Shown: piece after piece, positions 35,689 to 45,597 of the stretch
How positions within the stretch are numbered: the stretch's first letter is position 1
Layout: every line of letters starts with the position of its first letter
NCBI GenBank assembly: GCA_022616515.1
Contig: JAKEEQ010000204.1
Coordinates: forward strand, 1-46,365
Length of the DNA stretch: 46,365 nt
Direction of reading: 5' to 3'
Source: Chloroflexota bacterium
GTDB lineage: Bacteria > Chloroflexota > Anaerolineae > Aggregatilineales > J027
Made by a program: the position numbers and the translations under genes
The notes under the pieces: model-generated
Databases searched by the model: none
Seen by the model: the letters and a program-made list of their open reading frames with translations, nothing else
What the model was told of the DNA's origin: nothing

Positions 35689-38600
35689 CTAAAACCGGCA
35701 CGTCGGCCTATCGTTCTCGATACCGTAGGTGGAGCGCTCCTCTTCGGTTAAGTCACGGGTGAGTCTCAAACATGCCTCGGCGATGACATCTTCGTATCTG
35801 GCAAGCCACCACCGAATTTGCCCATCATCGCCAACACTGATGAGATGTTGGTTATCGCTAGTAAAGGCAAGTCCTCGGATACGGCCCGTATGACCGACTA
35901 AAATACGCGCATCTTCCTCATGATCGAGTTCCCAGATGTGCACGGTCTGGTCAGTTCCGCTGGCAGCGACTAACATCCCATCGGGTGAAAATGCCAGTCC
36001 ACCCGCAACACGAAACGAATAGGCAATCGTCAGATCCTCAATATCCCATAATTTCACCAGTGTTGAGGTTGAAATGATCATGTACTGTCCGTCTGGCGTA
36101 AAACCGATGCCAAATATCCTGCGGTCATCGGCGGCGAAGGAACGGGTAACTTCCTTTGTCTGGATGTTCCACTGACGGACCATGCCGTTTTCATCACCTG
36201 TCCACAGATAACCAGCCTCAAGATCAAAAGCGGCACTGACGACCACTTCATCATCTTCCTGAAAGACGCCAATTTCCTGGTTAGCCTCCACATCCCACAG
36301 GATCGCCCCGAATCCGCCCGCCGCGACCAGTAACATTTCCCTGTCCTGATTTGAATACCTGAGACTGGTTAGATTGCGAGAAGGCATTTCTATGGTGCTA
36401 ACAATTTCCCTCGAATCAACATCCCAGATGCGAATGGTCTGATCCTGACTGGCTGACGCAAAATATTCACCGCTTCCAAAGAAAACGGTTGACTGAATGA
36501 CGTCTGTATGGCCGCGATAGGTTTGAAGAATTGCCCCGGTTCGGACATCCACAAGGTGCATATTGCCGTCAGTAGTCCCCATCAAAATATAGTAGAGCGG
36601 TAGGTAAAAGCTCACGGTGCGTATATCGTCTGCCGGATTTTCAAACATAATTTGTTGCGATCCGGAACCTGTGTCCCACAACCGGATGGTTAAATCCTCG
36701 CTGCTGGAAATCACCATGTCGCCATCATTGGCAAACGAGCCGGAGGTTATAGTGTCGGTATGCCCTGACAGACTGTAAAGCTCACGCGAATCTTCTAAAT
36801 CCCAGATAAAGAGGTTGTCGTGGTGTCCAATTAGCAGCGAAGTACCATCCGGACTGAAGTCTACAGCAGTAATCTGCTCCGAAATAGTTAATTCTATTTT
36901 CTCAAGTGTGGCGCGTCCGGCATTCCATAAAATCACCTCACCGTTGACACTGCCGCTGACGAGCCGGTCTCCGTCCGGTGAGAAGTCAATGAAACTCACC
37001 CCGCTTGTGTTGCCGGTAAGGATGCCTGTTTCTTCGCCTGTGTTGACATCCCACAATCTTATGGTCTGATCGGTACTGCTGGTGGCAAGTGTTCTCCCGT
37101 CCGGCGAGAAGCGTACATCAAGAATCCGGTTGTTGTGTCCAAAAAAGTAATTCACCAGACCACCGGATTCAACATCCCATAAAAAAACGGCGGCATTATT
37201 ATGCCCGGTTGCCAACAAAGTGCCCGCCGGAGAAAACTCCAAGCTAACCACATCAGACGGTGCATCCTGTACATACTGCTGTACCTGCTCGTAGGTGGAC
37301 AAATCCCACAATAGAATGTCGCCGTCCCGGCTGCCCGACGCAAGGTAGCGTCCATCCGGGGAAAAGGCGATGTCCAGGATTTTGTCCTGATGCCCCGTCA
37401 GACTGGCAACAACACTTCCGCCGGTCGTGTCCCACAGCCGGATAATGTTATCTTCATGGATGGTCGCGAACTGAGAGGCATCAGGTGAAAATAATGCCTT
37501 TGACACGATGTCCTCGGTGGGGTGAATTTGCAGCGAACGCAAATTTTCCGTTACAGCGACCAGCATCGAATCAGCGAGGGGTGAATACGTTAAGTTAAGC
37601 GATCTGATGCTCAACAATGCCACCAGTTCTGCATTGCCCTGCGCTTGATAGAAACGGCTGGCTGTCTCGGCAAGTACCAGTGCATCGACTGCCGACTGTT
37701 GAACATCTATTTCCTGCTGGAGGTCCTCCAATTCGGCTTGAGCAGCGTCAATAGTGACCGAAATCGGGGTGAGTCTTGCCACTTCGGTATTGGCCTCGTC
37801 AAGCGCAACAGCGGCATCGGTCTGCACAACATTGGCGGTGCGGACTTCCTCATTGGCGGATCGTGCCGTAAGAGCGGCAATGATGGATGCGATGACTGCC
37901 AGCACAAGAACAACCGCCAGCACAGCAGAGGCTCGCTGAAAATTCTGTGCCCTTCGCGCAATTTTAGCCTCGCGGGCTTTACGGGCTGCTTCTTCTTGTT
38001 GCTCTACCACACGGCGTTCTATGCTGTGGTCCAGAAAACGTTGCTCATCACGTGTCAGGGCCAGCGATGTGGTATTTGCCCACGTTTCGTACTGCTCCAG
38101 CCGCGCTCCTCTAGCCAGAAAACCATCGGCGCGATCAGCGGAAAGCCACTCGTTGACTTCAGCGGCTAACCGGCGGTGCAGGCGGATGTCTTCGCGGCTG
38201 CTAGCCAGCCAGTCGCGTAGTTGTTCCCATTCACGAATAATGGCCTCATGAGCCACTTCAATGGTAGGTTGCCGGGTAGCCGGGTCATTATCCAGCGTAA
38301 AAAGTCGATACTCGACGTAGGTGTCGATTAAGTCGTTGAGCGTATCAACCTCGGTAGTAATAGCTTCCAGTTCCCTTCTGTTTACCCGCCGCCGGGTATC
38401 TTCAGTACCTTCACCCAGTGTGATTAGACGCAAGAAAATTTGCCGTGCCAACTTCTGGCTGTTTTCGTCGAGAGTCTGGAAGATTTCATCGGCGCGTTTT
38501 GCGAGAGCACCCGTTGCCCGCCCGATTTCTTCATAGGCTTGCAGCGTCATTATGCCGCCATTGCGCCGCTCGAACAGTTCTGTCATGGCATACTGCAAAA

Positions 38601-40458
38601 GCGGCAGTGCACCGGGTTGATAGTGAACATCCGAGATAATGGCGGCTACGAGACCGTCCTCGAATTTTGCCCCGACACGTTTTGCCGGACCCGTGATGGA
38701 CTGCTGCAACTGCTCTGCTGAGAGGGGCAAGACGGTTTCCGTGCGTTCTCGCATCAGTTCGCCAAAATCGGGATATTGAAGGGGCCGGTCATAAAAATCA
38801 GCACGCAGCGTGACCACAACACGCACTCTACTGCGCGGCGCAGTAACGGCACTGAGAATAAGTTTTAGAAACCGGGTGGTTTCTTCTTCATTTTCGGTAA
38901 GCGTGAAGACTTCTTCAAACTGATCTACCACCAACAAAAGCTGGCTGTCGTCATCAGGAAGAATTAATTGAGAGGCACGGACCAGACCCCGCTCGTCCCG
39001 CTCAAGCTGCTCACGTAAGTTACCCACATCCCCGGTGGCAATTTTGGTTAGCGCGACCTCAAGTTCATCAAGCGGGCGGTCACCGGGCAGCATATCAACA
39101 ATGAACCAATCTACTGACCCCGGTAATTCACCCTGACGCACGGCAGGAATGAGGCCCGCCTTCACCAGACTGGACTTACCGCTGCCGCTGGGGCCAACTA
39201 CCGCCAGAAATCGCGACAGGTCTCCCTCGTGCTTCATCCGGTCAAGGAGCTTATCGATTAATGTGTCACGACCAAAAAAATCTTTGCTGTCTGCCAGTTG
39301 AAAGGCCCGCAGACCCTTGTAGGGATTTTCAGCGATGGTAATCGACGACAAAGTCAGTGTTGTGCCAATGACGGTCGGGCTTTCGGTAATTGTATCGCCC
39401 GAATGAACCGCGTCCATTTCTTCGGCACGTGCGATGATCTGTGACCGGCTGCGCACACCGAGCTTTGTGTATATATTACGGATATGCCAGCTAATGGTGC
39501 TGTCCGATAATGACAGGTCCATGCTAATTTCCCGGTTCGATTTGCCGCTCAAAATATGGGAGAGAATCTCATGTTCGCGTATGCTCAGTTGAGCGGTCAT
39601 CGGACCAGTGATTTTCGAATCAAATCCTATCGCTTCACGGAACGCAGACATAAGTTCCACCACATCATCAAAGCGACTTTGCGGGTCTTTCTGGGTGGCT
39701 CTGGCAATAACGTCATTTACCTCGGCTGAAATGTCATCCGACAGGGTCTCAATGTAGGGAACTGGCTCATTGATATGCTTGAAGAGTCGCTGAATAGGTG
39801 TCAGGTCGGGGAATGGGTGATTTCCGGTCAATAATTCATAAAGAACAATCCCGAGACTGTAAATATCGGCACGGCGAGACACATCTTCGCCCCGCGCCTG
39901 TTCAGGGGAAAGATAGTCCGGTGAGCCAATAATTTTATCCGCCGCCGTCAGGCCCTCTTCAATTTTGGTCAGGTCTTTAGCGATGCCGAAGTCGGAGAGA
40001 TAGGCGTTGCCATCCTCGTCAAGGAGGATATTGGCGGGCTTCAGATCACGATGGATAACATTATTGCGGTGGGCCAGCCCAAGCGCGGAGGTTATTTGTT
40101 CCATGATGCGCACAGTGGCGTTCAGTGTAAGTTTACGTTCCAGGAGAGCATTTCGTAAACTGCCACCGCGCATATAGCGCATGACAAGAAAGGCCCCATC
40201 AGGCTCACGCCAATAATCATGGAGCGGAACGATGTTCATGTGCTCCAATCGGGCGACCAGATGGGCTTCTGCCTCGAAACGGCGAATGAAGTCCGGCTTG
40301 TTAGCATGTTTGGGTAAGATGATCTTGATGGCGACTTGGCGTCCTACTGCGGTTTGATGGGCCCGGTAGACTTCCCCAAATCCTCCCTGCCCTATACGTT
40401 CCTGTAACTCATATCCCTTAATATTTTTTCCGGTCAGATCGTCCATTTTATTTCTCAT
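35689..40458 (-). CDS. Ser/Thr kinase - LuxR HTH - nSTAND1 ATPase - WD40 protein
   Basis: This 1589-residue protein joins four modules. Residues 15-275 are a Hanks-type kinase with all key residues: glycine loop GQGGFG, Lys45 in VAIK, HRDLKPAN at 136-143, DFG at 156-158. Residues about 285-345 are a LuxR-type HTH (LSIREHEILSHILSGKSNREI, TISWHIRNIYTKLGV). Residues 375-830 are an nSTAND1 ATPase (NPYKGLRAFQ, Walker A VGPSGSGKSS, Walker B LLVVDQFEEVF). A membrane span lies near 840-865, then a coiled coil, then about a dozen WD40 repeats (about 970-1575). If the span is real, the kinase, HTH and ATPase are inside and the propeller outside. A start at M5 (MDDLTG) is equally possible. Confidence 0.9.
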   Translation of the reverse strand: MRNKMDDLTGKNIKGYELQERIGQGGFGEVYRAHQTAVGRQVAIKIILPKHANKPDFIRRFEAEAHLVARLEHMNIVPLHDYWREPDGAFLVMRYMRGGSLRNALLERKLTLNATVRIMEQITSALGLAHRNNVIHRDLKPANILLDEDGNAYLSDFGIAKDLTKIEEGLTAADKIIGSPDYLSPEQARGEDVSRRADIYSLGIVLYELLTGNHPFPDLTPIQRLFKHINEPVPYIETLSDDISAEVNDVIARATQKDPQSRFDDVVELMSAFREAIGFDSKITGPMTAQLSIREHEILSHILSGKSNREISMDLSLSDSTISWHIRNIYTKLGVRSRSQIIARAEEMDAVHSGDTITESPTVIGTTLTLSSITIAENPYKGLRAFQLADSKDFFGRDTLIDKLLDRMKHEGDLSRFLAVVGPSGSGKSSLVKAGLIPAVRQGELPGSVDWFIVDMLPGDRPLDELEVALTKIATGDVGNLREQLERDERGLVRASQLILPDDDSQLLLVVDQFEEVFTLTENEEETTRFLKLILSAVTAPRSRVRVVVTLRADFYDRPLQYPDFGELMRERTETVLPLSAEQLQQSITGPAKRVGAKFEDGLVAAIISDVHYQPGALPLLQYAMTELFERRNGGIMTLQAYEEIGRATGALAKRADEIFQTLDENSQKLARQIFLRLITLGEGTEDTRRRVNRRELEAITTEVDTLNDLIDTYVEYRLFTLDNDPATRQPTIEVAHEAIIREWEQLRDWLASSREDIRLHRRLAAEVNEWLSADRADGFLARGARLEQYETWANTTSLALTRDEQRFLDHSIERRVVEQQEEAARKAREAKIARRAQNFQRASAVLAVVLVLAVIASIIAALTARSANEEVRTANVVQTDAAVALDEANTEVARLTPISVTIDAAQAELEDLQQEIDVQQSAVDALVLAETASRFYQAQGNAELVALLSIRSLNLTYSPLADSMLVAVTENLRSLQIHPTEDIVSKALFSPDASQFATIHEDNIIRLWDTTGGSVVASLTGHQDKILDIAFSPDGRYLASGSRDGDILLWDLSTYEQVQQYVQDAPSDVVSLEFSPAGTLLATGHNNAAVFLWDVESGGLVNYFFGHNNRILDVRFSPDGRTLATSSTDQTIRLWDVNTGEETGILTGNTSGVSFIDFSPDGDRLVSGSVNGEVILWNAGRATLEKIELTISEQITAVDFSPDGTSLLIGHHDNLFIWDLEDSRELYSLSGHTDTITSGSFANDGDMVISSSEDLTIRLWDTGSGSQQIMFENPADDIRTVSFYLPLYYILMGTTDGNMHLVDVRTGAILQTYRGHTDVIQSTVFFGSGEYFASASQDQTIRIWDVDSREIVSTIEMPSRNLTSLRYSNQDREMLLVAAGGFGAILWDVEANQEIGVFQEDDEVVVSAAFDLEAGYLWTGDENGMVRQWNIQTKEVTRSFAADDRRIFGIGFTPDGQYMIISTSTLVKLWDIEDLTIAYSFRVAGGLAFSPDGMLVAASGTDQTVHIWELDHEEDARILVGHTGRIRGLAFTSDNQHLISVGDDGQIRWWLARYEDVIAEACLRLTRDLTEEERSTYGIENDRPTCRF

Positions 40459-40674
40459 TCATCAACGCCGACTAAGAAATTTTGAGAAGGTTCTCAACAC
40501 AGGTATATGATTTATTTGGCGTGAAGAACCTATGATATTAAATTCTAGAGATAGTTTGCTTCCACTGTACATCCATCTTATACTAGACTTATCATCAAAA
40601 TTTTACAATCAACTGATATTGGATACCTTAACTATCTCAAACAGAAATTTTTGATTACATGAGGATTTATTCTA

Positions 40675-41382
40675 ATGTACAGAGTCATAAGAACAACCAG
40701 TTTGTCTGTACTCGTGTTGATAGCCGTTCTCGGTATCCCCGTGATGTTTTTGATGAATGCTTATGTTGATAGGTGTCCCAATACGGCGTTCGCCCAAGAC
40801 AACCCCTGTGAGGCTCAAGACAACATCATCAGCGCGATGGAAACGGACCTGGAACACGCAACGGTCGTGGCGGATGCTTATCGGGCGACTATTTCTGCCT
40901 TTGAAACAGCGGTCGCCAGTGATCTTGAACTGGCTAATCTGGGTGTGGGCCTTGATGAAAATAACCTGCCATTATGGGCTATTGTCCATGTCCGAACCAG
41001 AGGCGGCATAGAGATTTTTGAAACACCTGATGCCGAAGCGCGACTTTATGCGGCGGATGCCACCCTGTTTCCACATGTAGTTGGGCGCATCGAAGACAGC
41101 GAGTGGTTGTATATCTATTATTTTGTTGATGGACGTCTGCGCGACCATTGGGTCCCGGCGGATCAGACGACTTTGCTGGACGAACAAATTGAGGAACTGC
41201 CAATCGTTGATCCCGATGACTTGCCGGTTCGTCCTACTGTGGTGTTCAGTGAACAGGCGAACATGACGCTGCGTACTACCAGTCCAACCAGCACACGACA
41301 ACCAACCCTGCTGCCGCAAAGCACATCCGGCTCACCACCAACAATCTTGCCGCCGCCTGCAACACCTTCAACAGGCTCTTAA
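40675..41382 (+). CDS. Secreted/anchored protein of unknown function with Pro/Ser/Thr tail
   Basis: The 235-residue product starts with a hydrophobic segment (SVLVLIAVLGIPVMFLM) that is a signal peptide or anchor. A short helical stretch follows (AYRATISAFETAVASDLELA), then a domain rich in aromatic strands (ALPIWAIVHVRT-like, IEIFETPDAEARLYAADA, DSEWLYIYY) that resembles a bacterial SH3-like fold. The C-terminal 40 residues are Pro/Thr/Ser-rich and disordered. It is divergent from the kinase gene across 216 bp and may be functionally tied to it. No family firmly recognised. A GAGG ribosome site precedes the ATG. Confidence 0.7.
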   Translation: MYRVIRTTSLSVLVLIAVLGIPVMFLMNAYVDRCPNTAFAQDNPCEAQDNIISAMETDLEHATVVADAYRATISAFETAVASDLELANLGVGLDENNLPLWAIVHVRTRGGIEIFETPDAEARLYAADATLFPHVVGRIEDSEWLYIYYFVDGRLRDHWVPADQTTLLDEQIEELPIVDPDDLPVRPTVVFSEQANMTLRTTSPTSTRQPTLLPQSTSGSPPTILPPPATPSTGS

Positions 41383-41404
41383 GCGGTGTTTTTTAGATAA
41401 TTGT

Positions 41405-41442
41405 AAAAACCCACCTGCTGGATTTCCTGACGGGTGGGTTTC
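41405..41442 (+). terminator. Hairpin terminator after the 235-aa gene
   Basis: A perfect 9-bp stem AAACCCACC (41407-41415) and GGTGGGTTT (41433-41441) stands 22 bp after the stop. The T-run on the plus strand is short; the A-run on its left side would make it also work on the minus strand. Confidence 0.6.
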
Positions 41443-41466
41443 TGATTACATCTCGAAAGTTATTTC

Positions 41467-43761
41467 ATGCCCGTTCGTCATCGCCAGCACTGGGTCAATC
41501 TTAGCATCACCGGGGCAATTCTCGGCTCTATCATCTCAGTGCTTGCCTTTCAAACCAACCGTCTTGAAGCATATGAAAGTGAAAAGTTTTTTTTGCTGAG
41601 TGCCTTCGCCTGCGTGATCGTGGGGGCATTACTGCTCAAACTGCTTTATGAACCGCGTTCGCTGCGTGTTCTCATAAACCCTGTTTCGGTGGGAATCCTT
41701 CTCATCCTCACTTCTACAATACTTTCCACAATGACATCCATCAACCCTGTCCAGAGTATATTTGGCTCCTCGGCAAGATCGCACGGTGCTCTGGTCTGGA
41801 TCATTTACGCCGTGCTGTTTGCCGGGGCTACCGTCAGCGCCAGGACGTTAAGGCCCTTCGCCATACCCACGCTGGTTATGGTCAGTATTCCGCTGTGTTT
41901 ATGGGCAATTGCAAGACGGGACAGCGATACTGAATTCTTTCGTAATGGGTCAACGACAGGCAACGCCATCTTTCTATCATCGTGGATTATCATTGTTCTG
42001 CCCGTTTTTGCACATGAACTGATTAATCGTCACCGAACACGGGTACTGACCGTAGTGATTGGGCTTTCCGCAGCATTGATGGTGGGAACATTATTGAGTT
42101 TGCGAAGCAGGGGAGCCTTGTTTGCGCTCATGTTGACATTGATCTTCTGTGGGATGTTCTGGCTGGCGGCACAAAAGAAGATCGGGTTACTGTTGATGAT
42201 AGCCCTTCTGCTTGGCGGGGTATTTTTATTGTTCCTTGAAATTGGACTTTCCTATGAGCAAGCGAATACAGCAGGTTTAAATCGTCTTCTGGCAATAGAA
42301 GATCCATTTCGCGAACAAACGTGGTCTCAGGTTTCAACTGTCTTACACCGTCCAACCCTGATAGACATTTGTGAGACACCTGATCGATTTGCCTCATCAA
42401 GACCTGTGGTGGGTTATGGCCCGGAAACGGTGGAGACGATGGGGCTTGAGACCATAAACGGCTTTTTCGTAGACCGTTTTCACAATCTGTTCTACGATGT
42501 GCGATTTACACACGGCATTATCGGGATTTTAGTGTGGTCGGTGATGTATCTGGCGGCGGTAGCGTGGGCACTTCAACGAATGAAGATTTTACGAGCAAAA
42601 TTTGCCGGGATATGGATTGCCACGCTGATTTTATCGGTAGCGGCAGCGGTGTATGTTATGCAGCAAGTACTGCCTGAGACGCTTCAATACGCCTATCTCC
42701 CGCTCGGTATTATTTCCGGTCTATTGACCCACATTGTTGGCTGGGCCTATTTATTCGCCAGCCGATCAGAAACGGATAGTCACTTTGGACATCATCTGGC
42801 TTTTCTGGCATTCGTGATCGTGCATCTTGTGGAGTTACAGTTTGGTTTCGTTCAAATGGCAAGTGAGGCGCTGTGGTGGATTTTAGCTGGCATGTATGTT
42901 GGACTGAGTTCTGAGGGCAATCGGGAAGAACGATTTACATCGACGATTAAAGCCTATCACTGGCAGACTGCGACTGTGATTACGGGAATTGTGGCTATTC
43001 ACTCATGGCTAAACTTCCCGCCTGAATCGATGCTGTTTGTTGAAGATACCTGGAACGGTTTCGCGCTGTTAATGCTGTTGTTGATAATGGGTGTTGGGAC
43101 TATCGGAGCAATCATCAGCCTGCATCCTTCCTATGGGGCTGCGATCCAGCGGATTTTCACTATTACGGGCGTTTTTCTGGTCGTGGTCGCTATGAAGATT
43201 ATCGCTCAGTACTACGCGGCAGAACTGTTGCAGCAAGCCTTTTCCCGTCCAGAATTGCTTCGCTATTCGTTTATTTTGATGTCATTGTCGGGTGTCGTGG
43301 TTATTGTCGGTGTCTTTTCGAGTATTGGTTTGCTTGCGGAGACGCCGGATAGACTACCGCGAATCCCCGTAGTTCTGCTTCTGATAGTTTTCCTGACAGT
43401 TGGTACTGCTTTTTACGTATCAAACTACACGCGAGCGGCTTCACATAGACTTGCGACGGTTCTGGCAGCCGATGATGAATACTACCGTCAAGAAATAACC
43501 ACAGCGGCTTTTGAGGGGGCCAACTCGTTCACGCCTCCCTCGATGCGGCTGTTGATGGACTGGCTATATCTGGATATGCGCCGCTATTCGACTCCCGACT
43601 ATGACTTTGACAATGACCACCTCGTGAACAATTTGCAGCAACTGCATCGCTACAACCCTTTTCATAACGCCACCACCGAGTGGGGACGTTTCGCGGCAGC
43701 AGGCGACGACAATAAACTTTATTATCGTGAGTACATTTGTTATCCTGACCAGGAATTTTGA
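41467..43761 (+). CDS. O-antigen ligase/polymerase-like (Wzy_C) membrane protein
   Basis: The 764-residue protein has about a dozen hydrophobic spans. In the middle is the external loop with the pattern DRFHNLFYDVRFTHGIIG (about 335-352), equivalent to the HN-x-x-L-x-x-x-x-x-x-G-x-x-G motif of O-antigen ligases and polymerases, preceded by VVGYGPETV. This family joins undecaprenyl-linked glycans to acceptors or polymerises repeats. The protein ends with a short soluble part that has an aromatic-rich stretch (SFTPPSMRLLMDWLYLDMRR). No other glycan-assembly genes are adjacent, so its substrate is unknown. The start has only a weak ribosome site. Confidence 0.82.
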   Translation: MPVRHRQHWVNLSITGAILGSIISVLAFQTNRLEAYESEKFFLLSAFACVIVGALLLKLLYEPRSLRVLINPVSVGILLILTSTILSTMTSINPVQSIFGSSARSHGALVWIIYAVLFAGATVSARTLRPFAIPTLVMVSIPLCLWAIARRDSDTEFFRNGSTTGNAIFLSSWIIIVLPVFAHELINRHRTRVLTVVIGLSAALMVGTLLSLRSRGALFALMLTLIFCGMFWLAAQKKIGLLLMIALLLGGVFLLFLEIGLSYEQANTAGLNRLLAIEDPFREQTWSQVSTVLHRPTLIDICETPDRFASSRPVVGYGPETVETMGLETINGFFVDRFHNLFYDVRFTHGIIGILVWSVMYLAAVAWALQRMKILRAKFAGIWIATLILSVAAAVYVMQQVLPETLQYAYLPLGIISGLLTHIVGWAYLFASRSETDSHFGHHLAFLAFVIVHLVELQFGFVQMASEALWWILAGMYVGLSSEGNREERFTSTIKAYHWQTATVITGIVAIHSWLNFPPESMLFVEDTWNGFALLMLLLIMGVGTIGAIISLHPSYGAAIQRIFTITGVFLVVVAMKIIAQYYAAELLQQAFSRPELLRYSFILMSLSGVVVIVGVFSSIGLLAETPDRLPRIPVVLLLIVFLTVGTAFYVSNYTRAASHRLATVLAADDEYYRQEITTAAFEGANSFTPPSMRLLMDWLYLDMRRYSTPDYDFDNDHLVNNLQQLHRYNPFHNATTEWGRFAAAGDDNKLYYREYICYPDQEF

Positions 43762-43779
43762 TCACCGGAGTATCTCATT

Positions 43780-44211
43780 TTGACAGAGCGGCGCTCAAAC
43801 TACGTTCATTTCCAGTCCATTCAGACACGCTGGATGGACAATGATGTTTACCAGCATGTGAATAATGTGGTGTACTATTCATTCTTTGATACCGTTATCA
43901 ACCAGTATCTCATTCTGGAGGGTGGACTGGATTATGAACACGGCGCGATCATTGGCTTTGCCGTCGAGTCCCACTGCCAGTACCTACTCCCGATTAAATT
44001 CCCTGAAGTAATTGACGTGGGAGTCCGGGTTGGGCATCTAGGCAATTCCAGTGTGCGTTACGAAATTGGCATCTTCAAGCAGGGTCAAGACGAACCTGCC
44101 GCTCTTGGCTATTTTGTGCATGTGTTTGTCAATCGCGAGTCGGGCACGCCAACGCCGATTGGTGGACAACTGCGTGATGTGCTCACCCGGCTCATTCTGG
44201 CGCAGGATTGA
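43780..44211 (+). CDS. Acyl-CoA thioesterase (YbgC/4-HBT hot-dog type)
   Basis: The 143-residue product begins at TTG, 9 bp after CGGAG. It shows the 4-hydroxybenzoyl-CoA thioesterase motif: [24 protein letters not shown], in which the Asp of MDND is the usual catalytic residue. Its neighbours do not define the substrate. It ends 3 bp before the stop of the convergent transhydrogenase gene. Confidence 0.88.
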   Translation: MTERRSNYVHFQSIQTRWMDNDVYQHVNNVVYYSFFDTVINQYLILEGGLDYEHGAIIGFAVESHCQYLLPIKFPEVIDVGVRVGHLGNSSVRYEIGIFKQGQDEPAALGYFVHVFVNRESGTPTPIGGQLRDVLTRLILAQD

Positions 44212-44214
44212 CTG

Positions 44215-45492
44215 CTACCAGATGGTCATTGTCTCGGCAAACAGTTGTTCAAAATCCTCCACCGTGACCGGGCGCGGCGATAGTTGGATGAGACGCTGCT
44301 GGGCAAAAGCCCCCTCCGCCATTTGTGGAATATCTTCTTCGGTGAAACCCAGCGCACGCAGACCGTTTGGCATGTTGGTCTGCTTCATCATCTTGATGAA
44401 AACCTCAGCAAGCAAATCGCCTGCATCTGACAGGTCAGCCCCGGAAGTATCGACGCCCATTAGCGACGCCGCCTGAAGATGGGCTTCGGGTGTAGCACTG
44501 GCAGTGAAACGAAATACCGCCGGAGCGTTGAGAATCACCGACATGCCATGCGGGATGAGCGGATGGTTCGCCTTATATCCTTCCGGGTAATAATCGCGGG
44601 CCATTCCCGCCACGGGATAGGCCATCGCGTGTGGCAAATGAACGCCTGCATTGCCGAAACCGATGCCTGCCAGCGATGCCGCCAGCATCATTTCTCCGCG
44701 TGCTGTATCATCACCGCTGTCCTGAATCACGCGCACAAGATTTGTTGATGCCATCTGTATGGCCCGTGCCGACCATACATCGCTGATGGGGTTAGCTCCC
44801 TGATAAGTGGGACGCGATTGGCCTTCGGGCGTGGCGGGTCGCTTGTCGTAGGGGATCGCTGTCAGCGATTCAACCGCGTGGCACAGGACATCCAGCCCGG
44901 TACAGGCAGCCACCATTGGCGGCAGAGTGCGCGTGTTGTCGGGATCGATGATACCCAGTGTGGGCCGCAAATAGTTGTGTGAGATTCCTGTTTTGAGATT
45001 TCTTTCAACAAGGTCAAAGATCGCCACGCCAGTCGCTTCACTGCCGGTTCCGGCTGTGGTAGGAATGGCGATGAGCGGCTTAACGGTTCCGGGTACAGGC
45101 ACACCTCTGCCAATCGGCTGGTTAACATAGTCCATAAAATCAGCGGGATAAGTACTGTACAGGTTAGCAACTTTGGCAGTATCAATAACCGAGCCGCCCC
45201 CGATGGCAACATAACCGTCAAAATTGCCCTGCGTGGCAAAGTCAATCGCTGCTTTGAATGACTTATCGGTGGGTTCAATCTCAACACCGTCAAACAGTAC
45301 CGCTTCGATATTCGCTTCTTGAAGTACTTTAAGAACGATTTGCACAGGTTGCATCGCTGACAAATTCGAATCAGTGACAACCATCACACGCCTGGTGCCA
45401 ATTTTCTTCATATCCAGGCCAACTTCACGGGTTGTACCGGGGCCAAATTTTATATTGGTGGTGGTCATCGTAAAAGCGGTTTCGTAAGGCAC
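44215..45492 (-). CDS. Hydroxyacid-oxoacid transhydrogenase (iron-containing ADH family)
   Basis: The 425-residue protein has the ADHFE1/HOT-type signature all along: MPYETAFTMTTTNIKFGPGTT, GGGSVIDTAKVANLYSTYPAD, PTTAGTGSEATGVAIFD and the loop RPTYQGANPISDVW. HOT (EC 1.1.99.24) passes hydride between 4-hydroxybutyrate and 2-oxoglutarate. Metal ligands in the iron-ADH pattern include the His of LPHAMAYPV. A plain lactaldehyde- or butanol-type dehydrogenase is less likely because these stretches are HOT-specific in my reading. It is probably controlled by the IclR gene upstream on the same strand. Confidence 0.88.
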   Translation of the reverse strand: MPYETAFTMTTTNIKFGPGTTREVGLDMKKIGTRRVMVVTDSNLSAMQPVQIVLKVLQEANIEAVLFDGVEIEPTDKSFKAAIDFATQGNFDGYVAIGGGSVIDTAKVANLYSTYPADFMDYVNQPIGRGVPVPGTVKPLIAIPTTAGTGSEATGVAIFDLVERNLKTGISHNYLRPTLGIIDPDNTRTLPPMVAACTGLDVLCHAVESLTAIPYDKRPATPEGQSRPTYQGANPISDVWSARAIQMASTNLVRVIQDSGDDTARGEMMLAASLAGIGFGNAGVHLPHAMAYPVAGMARDYYPEGYKANHPLIPHGMSVILNAPAVFRFTASATPEAHLQAASLMGVDTSGADLSDAGDLLAEVFIKMMKQTNMPNGLRALGFTEEDIPQMAEGAFAQQRLIQLSPRPVTVEDFEQLFAETMTIW

Positions 45493-45597
45493 CGATTGCT
45501 CTCTTTCTCTAAGTTTATTACAAGGAATAAAAGAACTTGACAGTGGATTAAACCGTCATTCTATTCAATTCACAAACTTCAGGCAGTTTGGAAGGGG

